DNA of 64,000 nucleotides from Bradyrhizobium iriomotense (GCF_018129405.1 NZ_JAFCLP010000011.1:177722-241721); one strand, 5' to 3'. Shown: positions 48,142 through 56,751, counted from the first letter of the stretch. Notes: generated by a model not told the origin, from the letters alone. Made by a program: numbers and translations.

Positions 48142-49116
48142 ATGAAAATGAGACTGGGTTATCTGACGTTGCCACTGCTGACGGCGGCTGCGTTCACGAC
48201 GCAGGCACAGGCTGACGGCGAGACCATCGCCGTCTTTACCAAGAACCAGACCAACCCGTTCTTCCAGACGGTGCGGGTCGGCGCCGACAACATGGCGAAG
48301 GCGCTGAACGCGAAGACGCTGCAATACATCCCGACCAAGCCGGACTCGATCCCCGAGCAGCTCAGCCAGATCGAGGACGTGGTGGTGAAAAAGCCGAGCG
48401 CGATCGTGTTCACGCCGGTCGACTACAAGGCAATGGTGCCGGGCGTCGAGAAGATCAACGATGCCAAGATCCCCGTCGTCAACATCACCGACCGCTCCGC
48501 CGGCGGCAAGTTCCTGTCCTTTGTCGGCGCCGACGATTACAGCCTCGGGCTCGAGACCGCGCGCTTCCTGCTCAAGACGCTGGGCGGCAAAGGCAACATC
48601 GTCATCATCGAGGGCGTCAAGGGCTCGCTGACCAATGTCGATCGCGTGCGCGGGTTCAACGACGCGCTGAAGGAAGCGCCCGGCGCCAAGCTGCTGGCTT
48701 CGCAGCCCGGTAACTATCAGCGGCTCCAGGCGCTTCAGGTGATGGAGAACCTGATGCAGTCGAATTCGCAGATCGACGGCGTTCTCGCCGCCAACGACGC
48801 CATGGCAGTCGGCGCGATCGAGGCGCTCGACGGCGCCAACCGTAAGGCGCAGGTGATCGGCATCAACGGCACCAAGGAGGCGATCGACGCGATCAAGTCC
48901 GGCAAGCTGCTCGCGAGCGGCGATTACAACGGATTTGCCCAAGGCTGCCTCGGCACCATGATGGCGATCCGCTCCTTGCGCAACCAGCCCGTCATCAACG
49001 AGATCGTGCTGAAGCCGACCGTCATCACCAGGGACAATTTTGGGCCGTTCGACGTCCCGCTGGAGCAGCGGACCTGCCCGACCTTCGAGGACGCCGGCAA
49101 GCTCGGCGCCAAGTAG
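48142..49116 (+). CDS. Sugar-type ABC substrate-binding protein
   Basis: 324 residues from the ATG at 48142, behind GGATGGAGG. Signal peptide MKMRLGYLTLPLLTAAAFTTQAQA. The mature form begins DGETIAVFTKNQTNPFFQ. LAANDAMAVGAIEAL and GINGTKEAIDAI are binding-site segments of type I sugar receptors. Periplasmic receptor for the two-permease importer. A hairpin follows the stop, then one more gene. Confidence 0.92.
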   Translation: MKMRLGYLTLPLLTAAAFTTQAQADGETIAVFTKNQTNPFFQTVRVGADNMAKALNAKTLQYIPTKPDSIPEQLSQIEDVVVKKPSAIVFTPVDYKAMVPGVEKINDAKIPVVNITDRSAGGKFLSFVGADDYSLGLETARFLLKTLGGKGNIVIIEGVKGSLTNVDRVRGFNDALKEAPGAKLLASQPGNYQRLQALQVMENLMQSNSQIDGVLAANDAMAVGAIEALDGANRKAQVIGINGTKEAIDAIKSGKLLASGDYNGFAQGCLGTMMAIRSLRNQPVINEIVLKPTVITRDNFGPFDVPLEQRTCPTFEDAGKLGAK

Positions 49117-49138
49117 TTCGCCAGATCACAATGAATCC

Positions 49139-49163
49139 GGACGGCCGCCCCTCGCGGCCGTCC
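49139..49163 (+). terminator. Hairpin after the SBP gene
   Basis: Perfect 10-bp stem GGACGGCCGC / GCGGCCGTCC with a 5-base loop. No T-run follows and another small gene begins 30 bases later, so it may stabilise the SBP message or attenuate rather than fully stop transcription. Confidence 0.6.
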
Positions 49164-49192
49164 CAAGAACTGAGCCAAGAAACGGAGACACC

Positions 49193-49480
49193 ATGCTGTT
49201 CGCCATTCACGCCCTCGACCGCACCGGCGCGCTGCCGACCCGGCTCGCCAATTACGACGCCCACAAGGCCTTCCTGAGCGATACCTCGCGTTTCGGCATC
49301 AAGATCGTGATGTCGGGGCCGCTCGTCTCCGACGACGGCGGGACCATGATCGGCAGCCTGTTCCTGGTCGAGGCCCCCACGCGTGCAGAAGTCGAGGCCT
49401 TTAACCGCGCGGATCCCTTCGCAGCGGCGGGCATCTGGGAGAAGGTCACGATCACTGGGTTCGTGCGGCGACAAGGATAG
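49193..49480 (+). CDS. YciI-like small protein
   Basis: 95 residues from the ATG at 49193 (CGGAGAC upstream). LFAIHALDRTGALPTRLANYDAHKAFL and the SGPLVSDDGG loop are YciI signatures, with the conserved His/Asp pair. EVEAFNRADPFAAAGIWEKVTI ends the ferredoxin-like fold. YciI homologues include chlorohydroquinone-type and dienelactone-type enzymes. Last gene of the operon, and a second alpha-beta-barrel protein besides the Dabb gene at its head. Confidence 0.88.
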   Translation: MLFAIHALDRTGALPTRLANYDAHKAFLSDTSRFGIKIVMSGPLVSDDGGTMIGSLFLVEAPTRAEVEAFNRADPFAAAGIWEKVTITGFVRRQG

Positions 49481-49569
49481 ACTGCCAGGCCTTGACTGGA
49501 GCCATGGATGAACGAACGCGGGCCCGGGCTGGCAGTCCGCATCCCCCTACGCGATCCCAAGCACAGTCT

Positions 49570-49597
49570 TTGTCCGCGGCCCGAGGTCCTGTATAAT
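49570..49597 (+). promoter_or_regulatory. Sigma-70-type promoter of the 40-residue peptide gene
   Basis: TTGTCC at 49570-49575, a 16-base spacer, then TATAAT at 49592-49597. A consensus -10 box is rare in this GC-rich DNA. Confidence 0.7.
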
Positions 49598-49617
49598 GCG
49601 CGCGAGGAGGGATCGCG

Positions 49618-49740
49618 ATGAAGGCCTTCATCCTTGCCTGTGTTGCGACGATCGTCATCACGATGGCTGGAGTTGCCGTGCTCGACAGCATACAGCTCCC
49701 CGTTGCAGAGGCCTTTGCGACGACGGGCGTGCGGCTCTAA
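49618..49740 (+). CDS. 40-residue single-span membrane peptide
   Basis: Reads MKAFILACVATIVITMAG, then VAVLDSIQLPVAEAF and TTGVRL. GAGGAGG lies eight bases before the ATG and a consensus promoter just upstream. The first 22 residues form one membrane helix or an uncleaved signal. I remember similar peptides ending in AF-TTGVRL in Bradyrhizobium, annotated as hypothetical. The stop codon overlaps the start of a palindromic repeat. Function unknown. Confidence 0.7.
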   Translation: MKAFILACVATIVITMAGVAVLDSIQLPVAEAFATTGVRL

Positions 49741-49840
49741 AGCGCGATGAGATTTGGATGAATCGTCATTGCGCTTTAGGTTATGCTTACCCATGATCTT
49801 TCCGGAAAACTGCTTCGCACTTTTCCGGATCATGCTCTAG
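49739..49840. repeat. Extragenic double-hairpin repeat (Bradyrhizobium type)
   Basis: Two hairpins in series. AAAGCGCGATGA (49739-49750) pairs with TCATTGCGCTTT (49766-49777) with one G-T. Then CATGATC plus CCGGAAAA pairs with TTTTCCGG plus ATCATG up to 49834. This AAAGCGCGATGA...GGATCATGCTCTAG pattern is familiar as a many-copy repeat of Bradyrhizobium. It may end transcription of the peptide gene and the cytochrome b gene, which converge here. Confidence 0.75.
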
Positions 49841-49857
49841 GCAATACTCCGTCAGCT

Positions 49858-50871
49858 CTATTCGGCCGCGGACGCAGCATGGCGCGGCTGCGGCTGAGAA
49901 TCGTTCGGGCCGGTCCGTGCCAACTCCTGGTCGAGCCACAGGCTATGGTGCTCGCGGGCCCAGTTGACATCCACCTCGCCTGATCCCATCGCCTCGAAGG
50001 CACCTTCCATCCCGATCGTGCCGATGTAGATGTGAGCGAGCATCGCGGCGATAAACAGCACGGCCACGATGGCGTGAACGATCTGGGCCATCTGCATGCC
50101 CTCGATCCCCGTCACGTAGAACGGGAACATCAGCAGGTAGCCCGTCGCGGCGACGAGGCCACCGCCGATCACAACGATCCAGTAGATTCCCTTTTGACCC
50201 GCGTTGAAACGGCGAGCCGGCGGATGATCATGACCGAACAGCCCGCCTCCGCGCTTGATCCACTCCAGATCGACCTTGTTGGGGATATTGCCGCCGATCC
50301 ACATCAGGAAGATCAGCACGACGCCGATCGTGAAGGGAAAGCTCAGGTAGTTGTGCGCGTATTTCGCCCATTGCGACCATTCCGAGAAGGCGTCAAATCC
50401 AATCAGCGGAAGCAACAGCGGCCGCCCGAACGTGATGTTCAATCCCGAGATCGCCAGGATAATGAAGCAGGTCGCGGTCATCCAGTGCACGAAACGCTCG
50501 AAGGTGTTGAACCGCACGATGGTGCGGCCGGATCGTCCGCTTTCGAGGCGCACCATGCCGCGCGTCAGATAGAAGATGACCAGCACCGCCAGCATACCGA
50601 GCACAGAGACGCCACCGATCCACCGCAGCGCAACGTTGCGGAATTCACGCCACTCGCGGCCCGCAGGTTGCATCAGCACGCTGGAGCGCTGGTCGGGGAT
50701 GCTGACGCGTCCCTGGATCCGGTCCATCTCCTGGAGCAACTTCTGCTCATTGACCGAGCTCGCCGTCGGATTGATCTGCTGGGCCGGCGACGGTACCGGA
50801 CATGCCATGACCAACAGAAGCAACGCCCACGCGCCGATGGCTGGTCGAATGAACCTTGCAAATGAGGACAT
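49858..50871 (-). CDS. fdhC: Formate dehydrogenase cytochrome b556 subunit
   Basis: 337 residues from the ATG at 50871, behind GGGAGGAG. A signal-like N-terminus is followed by a periplasmic stretch of about 90 residues, then four membrane helices of the FdnI/FdoI type. NTFERFVHWMTATCFIILAISG and the later KYAHNYLSFPFTIGV, VHAIVAVLFIAAMLAHIYIGTIG supply His ligands for two b hemes. Passes electrons from the periplasmic FeS subunit to quinone. Final gene of the fdh operon. Confidence 0.92.
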   Translation of the reverse strand: MSSFARFIRPAIGAWALLLLVMACPVPSPAQQINPTASSVNEQKLLQEMDRIQGRVSIPDQRSSVLMQPAGREWREFRNVALRWIGGVSVLGMLAVLVIFYLTRGMVRLESGRSGRTIVRFNTFERFVHWMTATCFIILAISGLNITFGRPLLLPLIGFDAFSEWSQWAKYAHNYLSFPFTIGVVLIFLMWIGGNIPNKVDLEWIKRGGGLFGHDHPPARRFNAGQKGIYWIVVIGGGLVAATGYLLMFPFYVTGIEGMQMAQIVHAIVAVLFIAAMLAHIYIGTIGMEGAFEAMGSGEVDVNWAREHHSLWLDQELARTGPNDSQPQPRHAASAAE

Positions 50872-50909
50872 GTACTCCTCCCGGCATTTGTCCCCGGCGC
50901 GCGGCGCCT

Positions 50910-51506
50910 TCAGGACTCGATTGTTTCGCGATAGGCGGTCTTCCAGCCCCATGCGCCAGAGCCATAGCCGCGCTTCAACACGCGCTCCTTATAGATCTGG
51001 GCGATGATCTCGCCGTCGCCGGCAAGCAGAGACTTGGTCGAGCACATCTCGGCACACAGCGGCAGCTTGCCCTCGGCCAGGCGGTTCGCACCGTATTTTT
51101 CGTATTCCTCCTTGCTGCCGTCGGCCTCGGGACCGCCGGCGCAATAGGTACATTTGTCCATTTTTCCGCGCGAGCCGAAATTGCCGACCTTCGGATATTG
51201 CGGCGCGCCAAACGGACAAGCGTAGAAGCAATAGCCGCAGCCGATGCAGAGATCCTTGGAGTGCAGGACCACGCCATCGGCGGTGGTGTAGAAACAGTTC
51301 ACCGGGCACACGGCCGCGCAAGGCGCATCCGTGCAGTGCATGCAGGCCATCGAGACCGATCGTTCGCCCGGCTTGCCATCGGCGATGGTGACGACCCTGC
51401 GGCGGTTGATGCCCCAGGGGACCTCGTGCTCGTTCTTGCAGGCCGTAACGCAGGCGTTGCACTCGATGCAACGGTCGGCGTCGCAGAGAAACTTCATACG
51501 TGCCAT
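50910..51506 (-). CDS. fdhB: Formate dehydrogenase 4Fe-4S subunit
   Basis: 198 residues, shorter than E. coli FdnH because it lacks the C-terminal membrane helix. Four ferredoxin-type clusters can be counted: CIECNACVTAC, CMHCTDAPCAAVCP, CIGCGYCFYACP and the CTYC...CAEMC pair. Carries electrons from the catalytic subunit to cytochrome b. It has no Tat leader of its own, as usual, being exported with the catalytic subunit. Twelve bases from fdhA. Confidence 0.94.
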   Translation of the reverse strand: MARMKFLCDADRCIECNACVTACKNEHEVPWGINRRRVVTIADGKPGERSVSMACMHCTDAPCAAVCPVNCFYTTADGVVLHSKDLCIGCGYCFYACPFGAPQYPKVGNFGSRGKMDKCTYCAGGPEADGSKEEYEKYGANRLAEGKLPLCAEMCSTKSLLAGDGEIIAQIYKERVLKRGYGSGAWGWKTAYRETIES

Positions 51507-51518
51507 CGTCGTTGCTCC

Positions 51519-54461
51519 TTATGCCGCCGCGATCTGGCAGAGAGTGACCTTGGCCTCCTGCATGTTCGTCGCGGGATCGTATCCGTAGGTGGTGATCGTG
51601 TTGGCGCTTTCACCGAGCACGATCGGATCGGTACCCTTGGGGTAGTTGCCGCGAAGGTCCTTGCCGGCAAGCCAGCCACCGAAGTGGAAGGGCATCCAGG
51701 CAACGCCCTTTCCGACGCGCTCGGTGACGAGCGCCTTCATTCTGGCCCGGGAATTGTTCTCGGCTCCCGTGACCCAGACCCAGCCGCCGTCCTTGACGCC
51801 GCGCTCGGCGGCGTCGGCAGGGTTGATCTCGATGAACATGTCCTGCTGCAATTCGGCGAGCCACGGGTTGGTCCGGGTCTCCTCGCCGCCGCCCTCATAT
51901 TCGACCAGCCGGCCGGACGACAGGATAAGCGGGAACTGTTTTGCAATTCCCTTCTCCACCGCAGCCTTCTGCACGGAGAAGCCGATATTGGGCATCCGGA
52001 ACTGCTTGGCGTCGGGCAGCGTCGGGTATTTGGCGACGAGATCGACGCGCGGCGTGTAGATCGGCTCGCGGTGAACCGGGATGGGATCGGGCAAGCCGAA
52101 GGCATGCATGCGCGCCTTGCCGTTGCCATAGGGAACGCAGCCGTGCGCCAGCGCGACGCGCTGGATGCCGCCCGACAGGTCGAGCGCCCACGACACCGCG
52201 TCCGGAGTGGCCGGGTTGACCTTGTTGATCACGGCCATTTCCGCTTCGGTGAGCTCGGTGTCCCAGCCGAGCTTCTTCAAGCTCGCGAGCGTAAATTCCG
52301 GATAGCCGTCCTGGATGCCCGACCCCAGCGAGTACGAGCCATCCGCGAGCAGGCTCACCTTGCGGGTCGTGCCGTCCGGCAGCTTCTCCTCGCGCTCGAC
52401 GCCGAACCGCGGCCGGAACGTGCCGCCGCCATCCATCACGTGCAGATTGGTATTGTAGAGCAGCGGCGTGCCGGGATGCTTGACCTCCGGCGATCCCCAA
52501 CACGGCCAAGGCAGGCCGTAATAATCGCCGCCGACCTCGGGATCGTCCTTCGGCGCGCGCATCGTCAGCATGTCGAACTTGGCCTGGTTCTTCATGTGCG
52601 CCTTGAGGCGCTCGGGCGATTGCCCGCAATAGCCGGTCGACCAGCTGCCGCGGTTCATCTCGCGCAGGACGTCCTCTGCTTCGGGAAGATTATTCTCGAC
52701 CTTGATTTTCTTGAACATCTGGTCGGCGACGCCGAGCTTCTTCGCCATCAGATAGATGATTTCGAGATCATCCTTGGACTCGAAGATCGGCTTCACGATC
52801 TGCTCGCCCCATTGCAGCGAGCGGTTGGAGGCGACGCGCGAGCCCTTGCACTCGAATTGCGTGGCGACCGGCAGAATGTAGACGCCATCCTTGCGCCCCG
52901 CTTCGACGGCCAGCGAGGCCCAGGTCGTCGGATGCGGGTCGGCGATGACGAGCAGATCGAGTGCCTTCAGACCGTTGAGGGATTCAGGAATGCGGGTGAT
53001 GCTGTTGGAGGCGTGTCCCTGCACGAACACCGCCCTAACATTGTCCTTCTGCGCGACCTGATCCTTCGGCAGCGTCGCCGCTTCGAACCAGCGGGTCAGC
53101 GGGATGCCCGGCGTTTCCATGATCTGCTTGGAGTCGAAGCGCGACTTCAGGAAGTCATAGTCGACCTCCCAAACCCGCGACCAATGCTTCCAGGCGCCCT
53201 CGGCGAGGCCGTAGTAGAACGGCAGCGTGACGATATCGAGCCCGACGTCGGTCGCGCCCTGCACGTTGTCGTGGCCACGGAAGATGTTGGCTCCCTTGCC
53301 CTCTCCGCCGACATTGCCGGTCATCAGCAGCAGGATGCAGCTGGCGCGCACATTGGCGGTACCGACGGTCTTCTGGGTCTGGCCCATGGCCCAGATCAGC
53401 GTGGCCGGCTTTTCAGTAGCAAACATCCTGGCGACGCGCTTGAGCTGCTCGCCGGGAATGCCGGTGACGCGCTCGACCTCTTCCGGATTCCACTTTTCCA
53501 CTTCCTTGCGGAGATCATCGAACCCGTAGACCCGCTGCCGGATGAACTCCTTGTCCTCCCAGCCGTTCTGGAGGATATGCCACATCATGCCGTAGAGTAT
53601 GGGGATGTCGGTGCCCGGCCGCATCCGCACATATTCGGTCGCGTGCGCGGCGGTGCGCGTCAGGCGCGGGTCGATGACGATGAAGTTGGCCTTCTGCAGC
53701 TCCTTCCCCTCGAGCAGGTGCTGCAGCGAGACCGGATGCGCCTCTGCCGGATTGCCGCCCAAGATCATCTGCGTCTTCGCGTTGCGGATGTCATTGTAGC
53801 TGTTGGTCATCGCGCCGTAGCCCCAGGTGTTGGCGACGCCGGTGACGGTGGTCGAATGGCAGATGCGGGCCTGGTGATCGGTGTTGTTGGTTCCCCAGAA
53901 TGCGCCGAGCTTGCGGAACAGGTAGGCGCCTTCGTTGGTCATCTTGGCCGAGCCGAGCCAATAGACGGAGTCAGGGCCCGACTTCTCGCGTACGGCCTGA
54001 AGCTTGTCTCCAATCTCGTTGATCGCGGTATCCCAGGAGACGCGGGTCCACTGGCCACCCACCAGCTTCATCGGATAGCGCAGCCGCCGCTCGCTGTGCA
54101 CGAGCTCACGCACGGAGGCGCCCTTGGCGCAATGCGAACCGCGATTGATCGGCGAATCCCAACTCGGCTCCTGGCCGATCCATACCCCGTTCAAGACCTC
54201 GGCCGTGACCGTGCACCCAACCGAGCAATGCGTGCAGATGCTCTTGCGCACGGTCGCGCCTGCGGTGAGGGGACCTGCCACCGCCGCTTCCGCCTTGCGC
54301 ACGCCGCCGACCGGCAGCGTGCCGAGCGCGGCGAGCGCGCCACCGGCAAGACCGGATTTGCGCAAGAAGCTGCGGCGGTCGAGACCGCCGGCCTGCCCCG
54401 CAAGGGACTCGGCAACGGAACCGTGGCGCAGGGAATGCTGGTTTGTTCGCTTGATCAGCAC
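51519..54461 (-). CDS. fdhA: Formate dehydrogenase catalytic (Mo/W-bis-MGD) subunit
   Basis: About 980 residues from the GTG at 54461, six bases after GGGAGG; the TTG at 54467 would leave no spacing. Tat leader LDRRSFLRKSGLAGGALAALG. The 4Fe-4S site is CTHCSVGC (C76, C79, C83) plus C111 in SHCAKG. The active-site residue is Cys201 in ARICHSTTV, where E. coli FdnG has selenocysteine. Oxidises formate to CO2 in the periplasm. Next to the small Tat peptide gene, FeS and cytochrome genes, so a respiratory FDH-N/O-type complex. Confidence 0.96.
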   Translation of the reverse strand: MLIKRTNQHSLRHGSVAESLAGQAGGLDRRSFLRKSGLAGGALAALGTLPVGGVRKAEAAVAGPLTAGATVRKSICTHCSVGCTVTAEVLNGVWIGQEPSWDSPINRGSHCAKGASVRELVHSERRLRYPMKLVGGQWTRVSWDTAINEIGDKLQAVREKSGPDSVYWLGSAKMTNEGAYLFRKLGAFWGTNNTDHQARICHSTTVTGVANTWGYGAMTNSYNDIRNAKTQMILGGNPAEAHPVSLQHLLEGKELQKANFIVIDPRLTRTAAHATEYVRMRPGTDIPILYGMMWHILQNGWEDKEFIRQRVYGFDDLRKEVEKWNPEEVERVTGIPGEQLKRVARMFATEKPATLIWAMGQTQKTVGTANVRASCILLLMTGNVGGEGKGANIFRGHDNVQGATDVGLDIVTLPFYYGLAEGAWKHWSRVWEVDYDFLKSRFDSKQIMETPGIPLTRWFEAATLPKDQVAQKDNVRAVFVQGHASNSITRIPESLNGLKALDLLVIADPHPTTWASLAVEAGRKDGVYILPVATQFECKGSRVASNRSLQWGEQIVKPIFESKDDLEIIYLMAKKLGVADQMFKKIKVENNLPEAEDVLREMNRGSWSTGYCGQSPERLKAHMKNQAKFDMLTMRAPKDDPEVGGDYYGLPWPCWGSPEVKHPGTPLLYNTNLHVMDGGGTFRPRFGVEREEKLPDGTTRKVSLLADGSYSLGSGIQDGYPEFTLASLKKLGWDTELTEAEMAVINKVNPATPDAVSWALDLSGGIQRVALAHGCVPYGNGKARMHAFGLPDPIPVHREPIYTPRVDLVAKYPTLPDAKQFRMPNIGFSVQKAAVEKGIAKQFPLILSSGRLVEYEGGGEETRTNPWLAELQQDMFIEINPADAAERGVKDGGWVWVTGAENNSRARMKALVTERVGKGVAWMPFHFGGWLAGKDLRGNYPKGTDPIVLGESANTITTYGYDPATNMQEAKVTLCQIAAA

Positions 54462-54463
54462 GG

Positions 54464-54682
54464 TCAACCTCCCTTGGCCGGATAACGATTGACGCGATAG
54501 AAGGCCTTGACGTGATCAGTTTCCTTGTAGCGCGCCTTGCGCTTCTCATCGCTGGCTTCGCTATCTGCCTGCGCGGACCCGACCAGCGGTGTCGCAAGCG
54601 TCGCGCCGGCGCCCACCGTGCCGACGCCGACCTTGCGCAGGAAGGCGCGGCGTCCGACTGTGGTCTTTCTGTCTTCACTCAT
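54464..54682 (-). CDS. Formate dehydrogenase region Tat-target small protein
   Basis: 72 residues from the ATG at 54682 (AGGAGAG upstream). VGRRAFLRKVGVGTVGAGATLATPL is a full Tat leader, leaving a mature part of only about 35 residues ending in DHVKAFYRVNRYPAKGG. Matches the short formate-dehydrogenase-region Tat protein family seen before fdhA in many proteobacteria. Role unproven; may help export or assembly of the FDH complex. Confidence 0.88.
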   Translation of the reverse strand: MSEDRKTTVGRRAFLRKVGVGTVGAGATLATPLVGSAQADSEASDEKRKARYKETDHVKAFYRVNRYPAKGG

Positions 54683-54711
54683 CGCATCTCTCCTGGACCT
54701 GCCGGTGCAGG

Positions 54712-55491
54712 TCAGTTGGCGAACGTGAATGCTTCCGTCTCGATCTCGACAAAGGCGCGACCGAGCGCGCCGACCGCACGATAGAAGATGGCGCTCTCCG
54801 CGCGCTCGATGTCGGCAAACAGCCGCCCCATCCAGGGCGCGATGTGCTTCTCGAAGAAGGCGCGCTGCGCGTCGGACGTCGCCGCGAAACGGCCTCCCGC
54901 GAACCCTGCCATGATCTCGCACAGGATGGCCGCGTGATCCTCCGGCTCCGAATTGTTCGCGGCGCGCTCGATCCCAAGCGCAGCAAGATCGGCGCGCAGG
55001 CGCGACAACGGCCGCTCGTTGAGAAATCCTGTCAGGTAGTATGAGGCATAGGGCAAGAGCTCGCCGCGGCCGAGACCTGTGAACAGATCGAAATATTCGC
55101 GTTCGACCTTCGCTGGGACTGCATTGGTGGCGGCTGCGGCCAGCGCTGCATGCGCTCGCCCGAGCGGCGTCGCATCACCGCTCAACGCGGTCAGCTGATC
55201 GAGCAGCTTCCCTGACGGTGCCGCGGACAAGAGCGTCGCGAGCAGCAGATATTCCTGCGCACGCGCCGCATCGACGGGATCGATCGGCTCTTCGGAGAGA
55301 GGCGGCTCGCTGTACAGATCAGGCCGCAGATCATTGCGCGATACGCCGGTGGCCGCTTCGACCGCAATCACCCGTTGTGCGGGCACCTTGGTCCAGTTCG
55401 AAACGGAGGGTTGGCGAATGCCGATTTTGCGCGCAAGCCCGGCAACGCCGCCGGCGGCGCAAATCGCTCGTTCAAGACCATCATCACGCAC
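54712..55491 (-). CDS. HTH (YdaS-like) - TorD-family chaperone fusion
   Basis: 259 residues from the GTG at 55491, five bases after GGAGG; the longer open frame is not supported. Residues 5-50 form a YdaS/Cro-like HTH (GGVAGLARKIGIRQPSVSNW). Residues 70-259 are an all-helical TorD/DmsD chaperone domain with YASYYLTGFLNERPL and the EPEDH motif (NNSEPEDHAAILCEIM). TorD proteins bind the Tat leader of molybdoenzymes. The HTH may let the chaperone sense apo-FdhA and adjust fdh expression; this is inference. Confidence 0.88.
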   Translation of the reverse strand: MRDDGLERAICAAGGVAGLARKIGIRQPSVSNWTKVPAQRVIAVEAATGVSRNDLRPDLYSEPPLSEEPIDPVDAARAQEYLLLATLLSAAPSGKLLDQLTALSGDATPLGRAHAALAAAATNAVPAKVEREYFDLFTGLGRGELLPYASYYLTGFLNERPLSRLRADLAALGIERAANNSEPEDHAAILCEIMAGFAGGRFAATSDAQRAFFEKHIAPWMGRLFADIERAESAIFYRAVGALGRAFVEIETEAFTFAN

Positions 55492-55542
55492 GTGGACCTC
55501 CCATCCAAGTCCCAGGTGCTTGATTTTGTTTTTGTTAGGCAA

Positions 55543-55571
55543 AGCGTAGTCCCGGTTCCGCGGAGGGTCAA
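55543..55571 (-). promoter_or_regulatory. Possible promoter of the torD-fdh genes
   Basis: On the minus strand: TTGACC (55571-55566), a 17-base spacer, TACGCT (55548-55543). A weak palindrome CCATAG/CTATGG lies just upstream at 55579-55597. Suggests that fdh may be transcribed apart from the accessory genes. Confidence 0.45.
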
Positions 55572-55612
55572 TCGCCTCCCATAGCCTGAGACTATGGTCT
55601 TTCGTCGAGTCC

Positions 55613-56239
55613 CTAGCGGGGCAGCGCGCCGCCATGCGCGCGACGCCGAACCGGCACTGGCTCGCTTTCGCTGTTTTCAACGATCGTTGGTTGCGTTGCA
55701 GCAGGAGCCGGCACGGACTCGGGGCGCGCTTCTTCGTCGGCGACGACCTCGACACTTGATCTCTCGACCGGGCGCAATTCCCGCGCAGAAGCCGCGACTT
55801 CAACCGGAGTCTCGGTCAGCGCCTCGGCTGACTTGCTGATGCCACCGATAATTCTGTCCACGAACGCGGCCAGTTCTGCTTCCGAACAATCCAGCGGCCC
55901 AAAGCCCGGCATTGCGGAGGGATCGTTGAAGTCCCACGCGTTTTCGGCAAGTCCCACGAAGTCGCGTATGGTGGGATCAGCGCTCCAGGCGCGACGAAGC
56001 GCCGCACGCGTCAGCTCCTGCGGTATCCCCTTGCGCAGGAACGCCTTGATATCGGTCGCCGATGTGATCGAGTCGATCGAAGGCAGGCTGGAGAGGTCGA
56101 ACGCCACGTCGTCGTCTTCCGTGGCGGGCGGCGGTGCCGGCTGCAGGTTGTCGTGCATTGCCGGATCCGGTTGCGCAGCGGTCGCCTTTGCCTCCTGCTT
56201 GAGCCGGGACCAGCGCGCCAGGAACTTATCCTCGCTCAT
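55613..56239 (-). CDS. DUF3306-family protein
   Basis: 208 residues. FLARWSRLKQEAK at the start and RAWSADPTIRDFVGLAENAWDFNDPSAMPGFGPLD in the middle are the DUF3306 marks. A Glu/Pro-rich low-complexity tail follows from about residue 140. No enzyme motif. Overlaps the DUF3305 gene by four bases. DUF3305 and DUF3306 co-occur with formate dehydrogenase and have no proven role. Confidence 0.85.
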   Translation of the reverse strand: MSEDKFLARWSRLKQEAKATAAQPDPAMHDNLQPAPPPATEDDDVAFDLSSLPSIDSITSATDIKAFLRKGIPQELTRAALRRAWSADPTIRDFVGLAENAWDFNDPSAMPGFGPLDCSEAELAAFVDRIIGGISKSAEALTETPVEVAASARELRPVERSSVEVVADEEARPESVPAPAATQPTIVENSESEPVPVRRRAHGGALPR

Positions 56240-56751
56240 TCGTGTCCGCCTTCATGCTGCCGGCGCGCCAGCGCCTCCGGATCGGCCTGCCGCCGCTCGC
56301 GTTTGAAGAACTCCCGTTCGACGTGGTGTTCGGCAACGAAGCTTTCAATCTGCTCGCGCAGCACGTCCGGCATGGGAACGGCCTCGACCAGATTGTCAGC
56401 GGCCTCCGTGAAGGCTTCGCCTTCCGCAGGATCGGCGGTGGCGGCAGCCACCGAATAGGGCCAGGCGCCTTCCGCAGGCGACAACACTGTCCAGATGCTC
56501 GGACTCCCCGAAGTGAGATTGTCGCGATAGCGCGCCGTCTCGGAACTGTAGAGATCGACCATAGCGCTGCCGGCATAAAACAGTGTCCCGCCTCCCTCTT
56601 GACGGAGCACCGTCCAGGACTTTGTGTCCGGCTCGTCCGGCAGCACGGCGACAGCGCGCCAGACAAAGTCGATCCATGGCGAGTCCGCCTTGTGCCGCTC
56701 GACCACGATGCCGACGGGAATACGCACCAGCGGCAGCGCAGCCGGGCTCAT
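56236..56751 (-). CDS. DUF3305-family protein
   Basis: 171 residues. PLVRIPVGIVVERHKADSPWIDFVWRAVAVLPD is the family opening. A Trp/Pro-rich centre and EHHVEREFFKRERRQADPEALARR end it. No cofactor motif visible. Coupled by four-base overlaps on both sides, so made in step with DUF3306 and the protein encoded upstream. Likely a cytoplasmic FDH assembly factor by association only. Confidence 0.85.
   Translation of the reverse strand: MSPAALPLVRIPVGIVVERHKADSPWIDFVWRAVAVLPDEPDTKSWTVLRQEGGGTLFYAGSAMVDLYSSETARYRDNLTSGSPSIWTVLSPAEGAWPYSVAAATADPAEGEAFTEAADNLVEAVPMPDVLREQIESFVAEHHVEREFFKRERRQADPEALARRQHEGGHE

Noticed and set aside
51519-54461. Selenocysteine in the FdhA catalytic site
   Set aside because: The codon at the active-site position is Cys and there is no in-frame TGA, so no SECIS element is needed.
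50856-54485. 1209-residue plus-strand open frame
   Set aside because: Shadow of fdhA and fdhB, whose motifs are unmistakable on the other strand.
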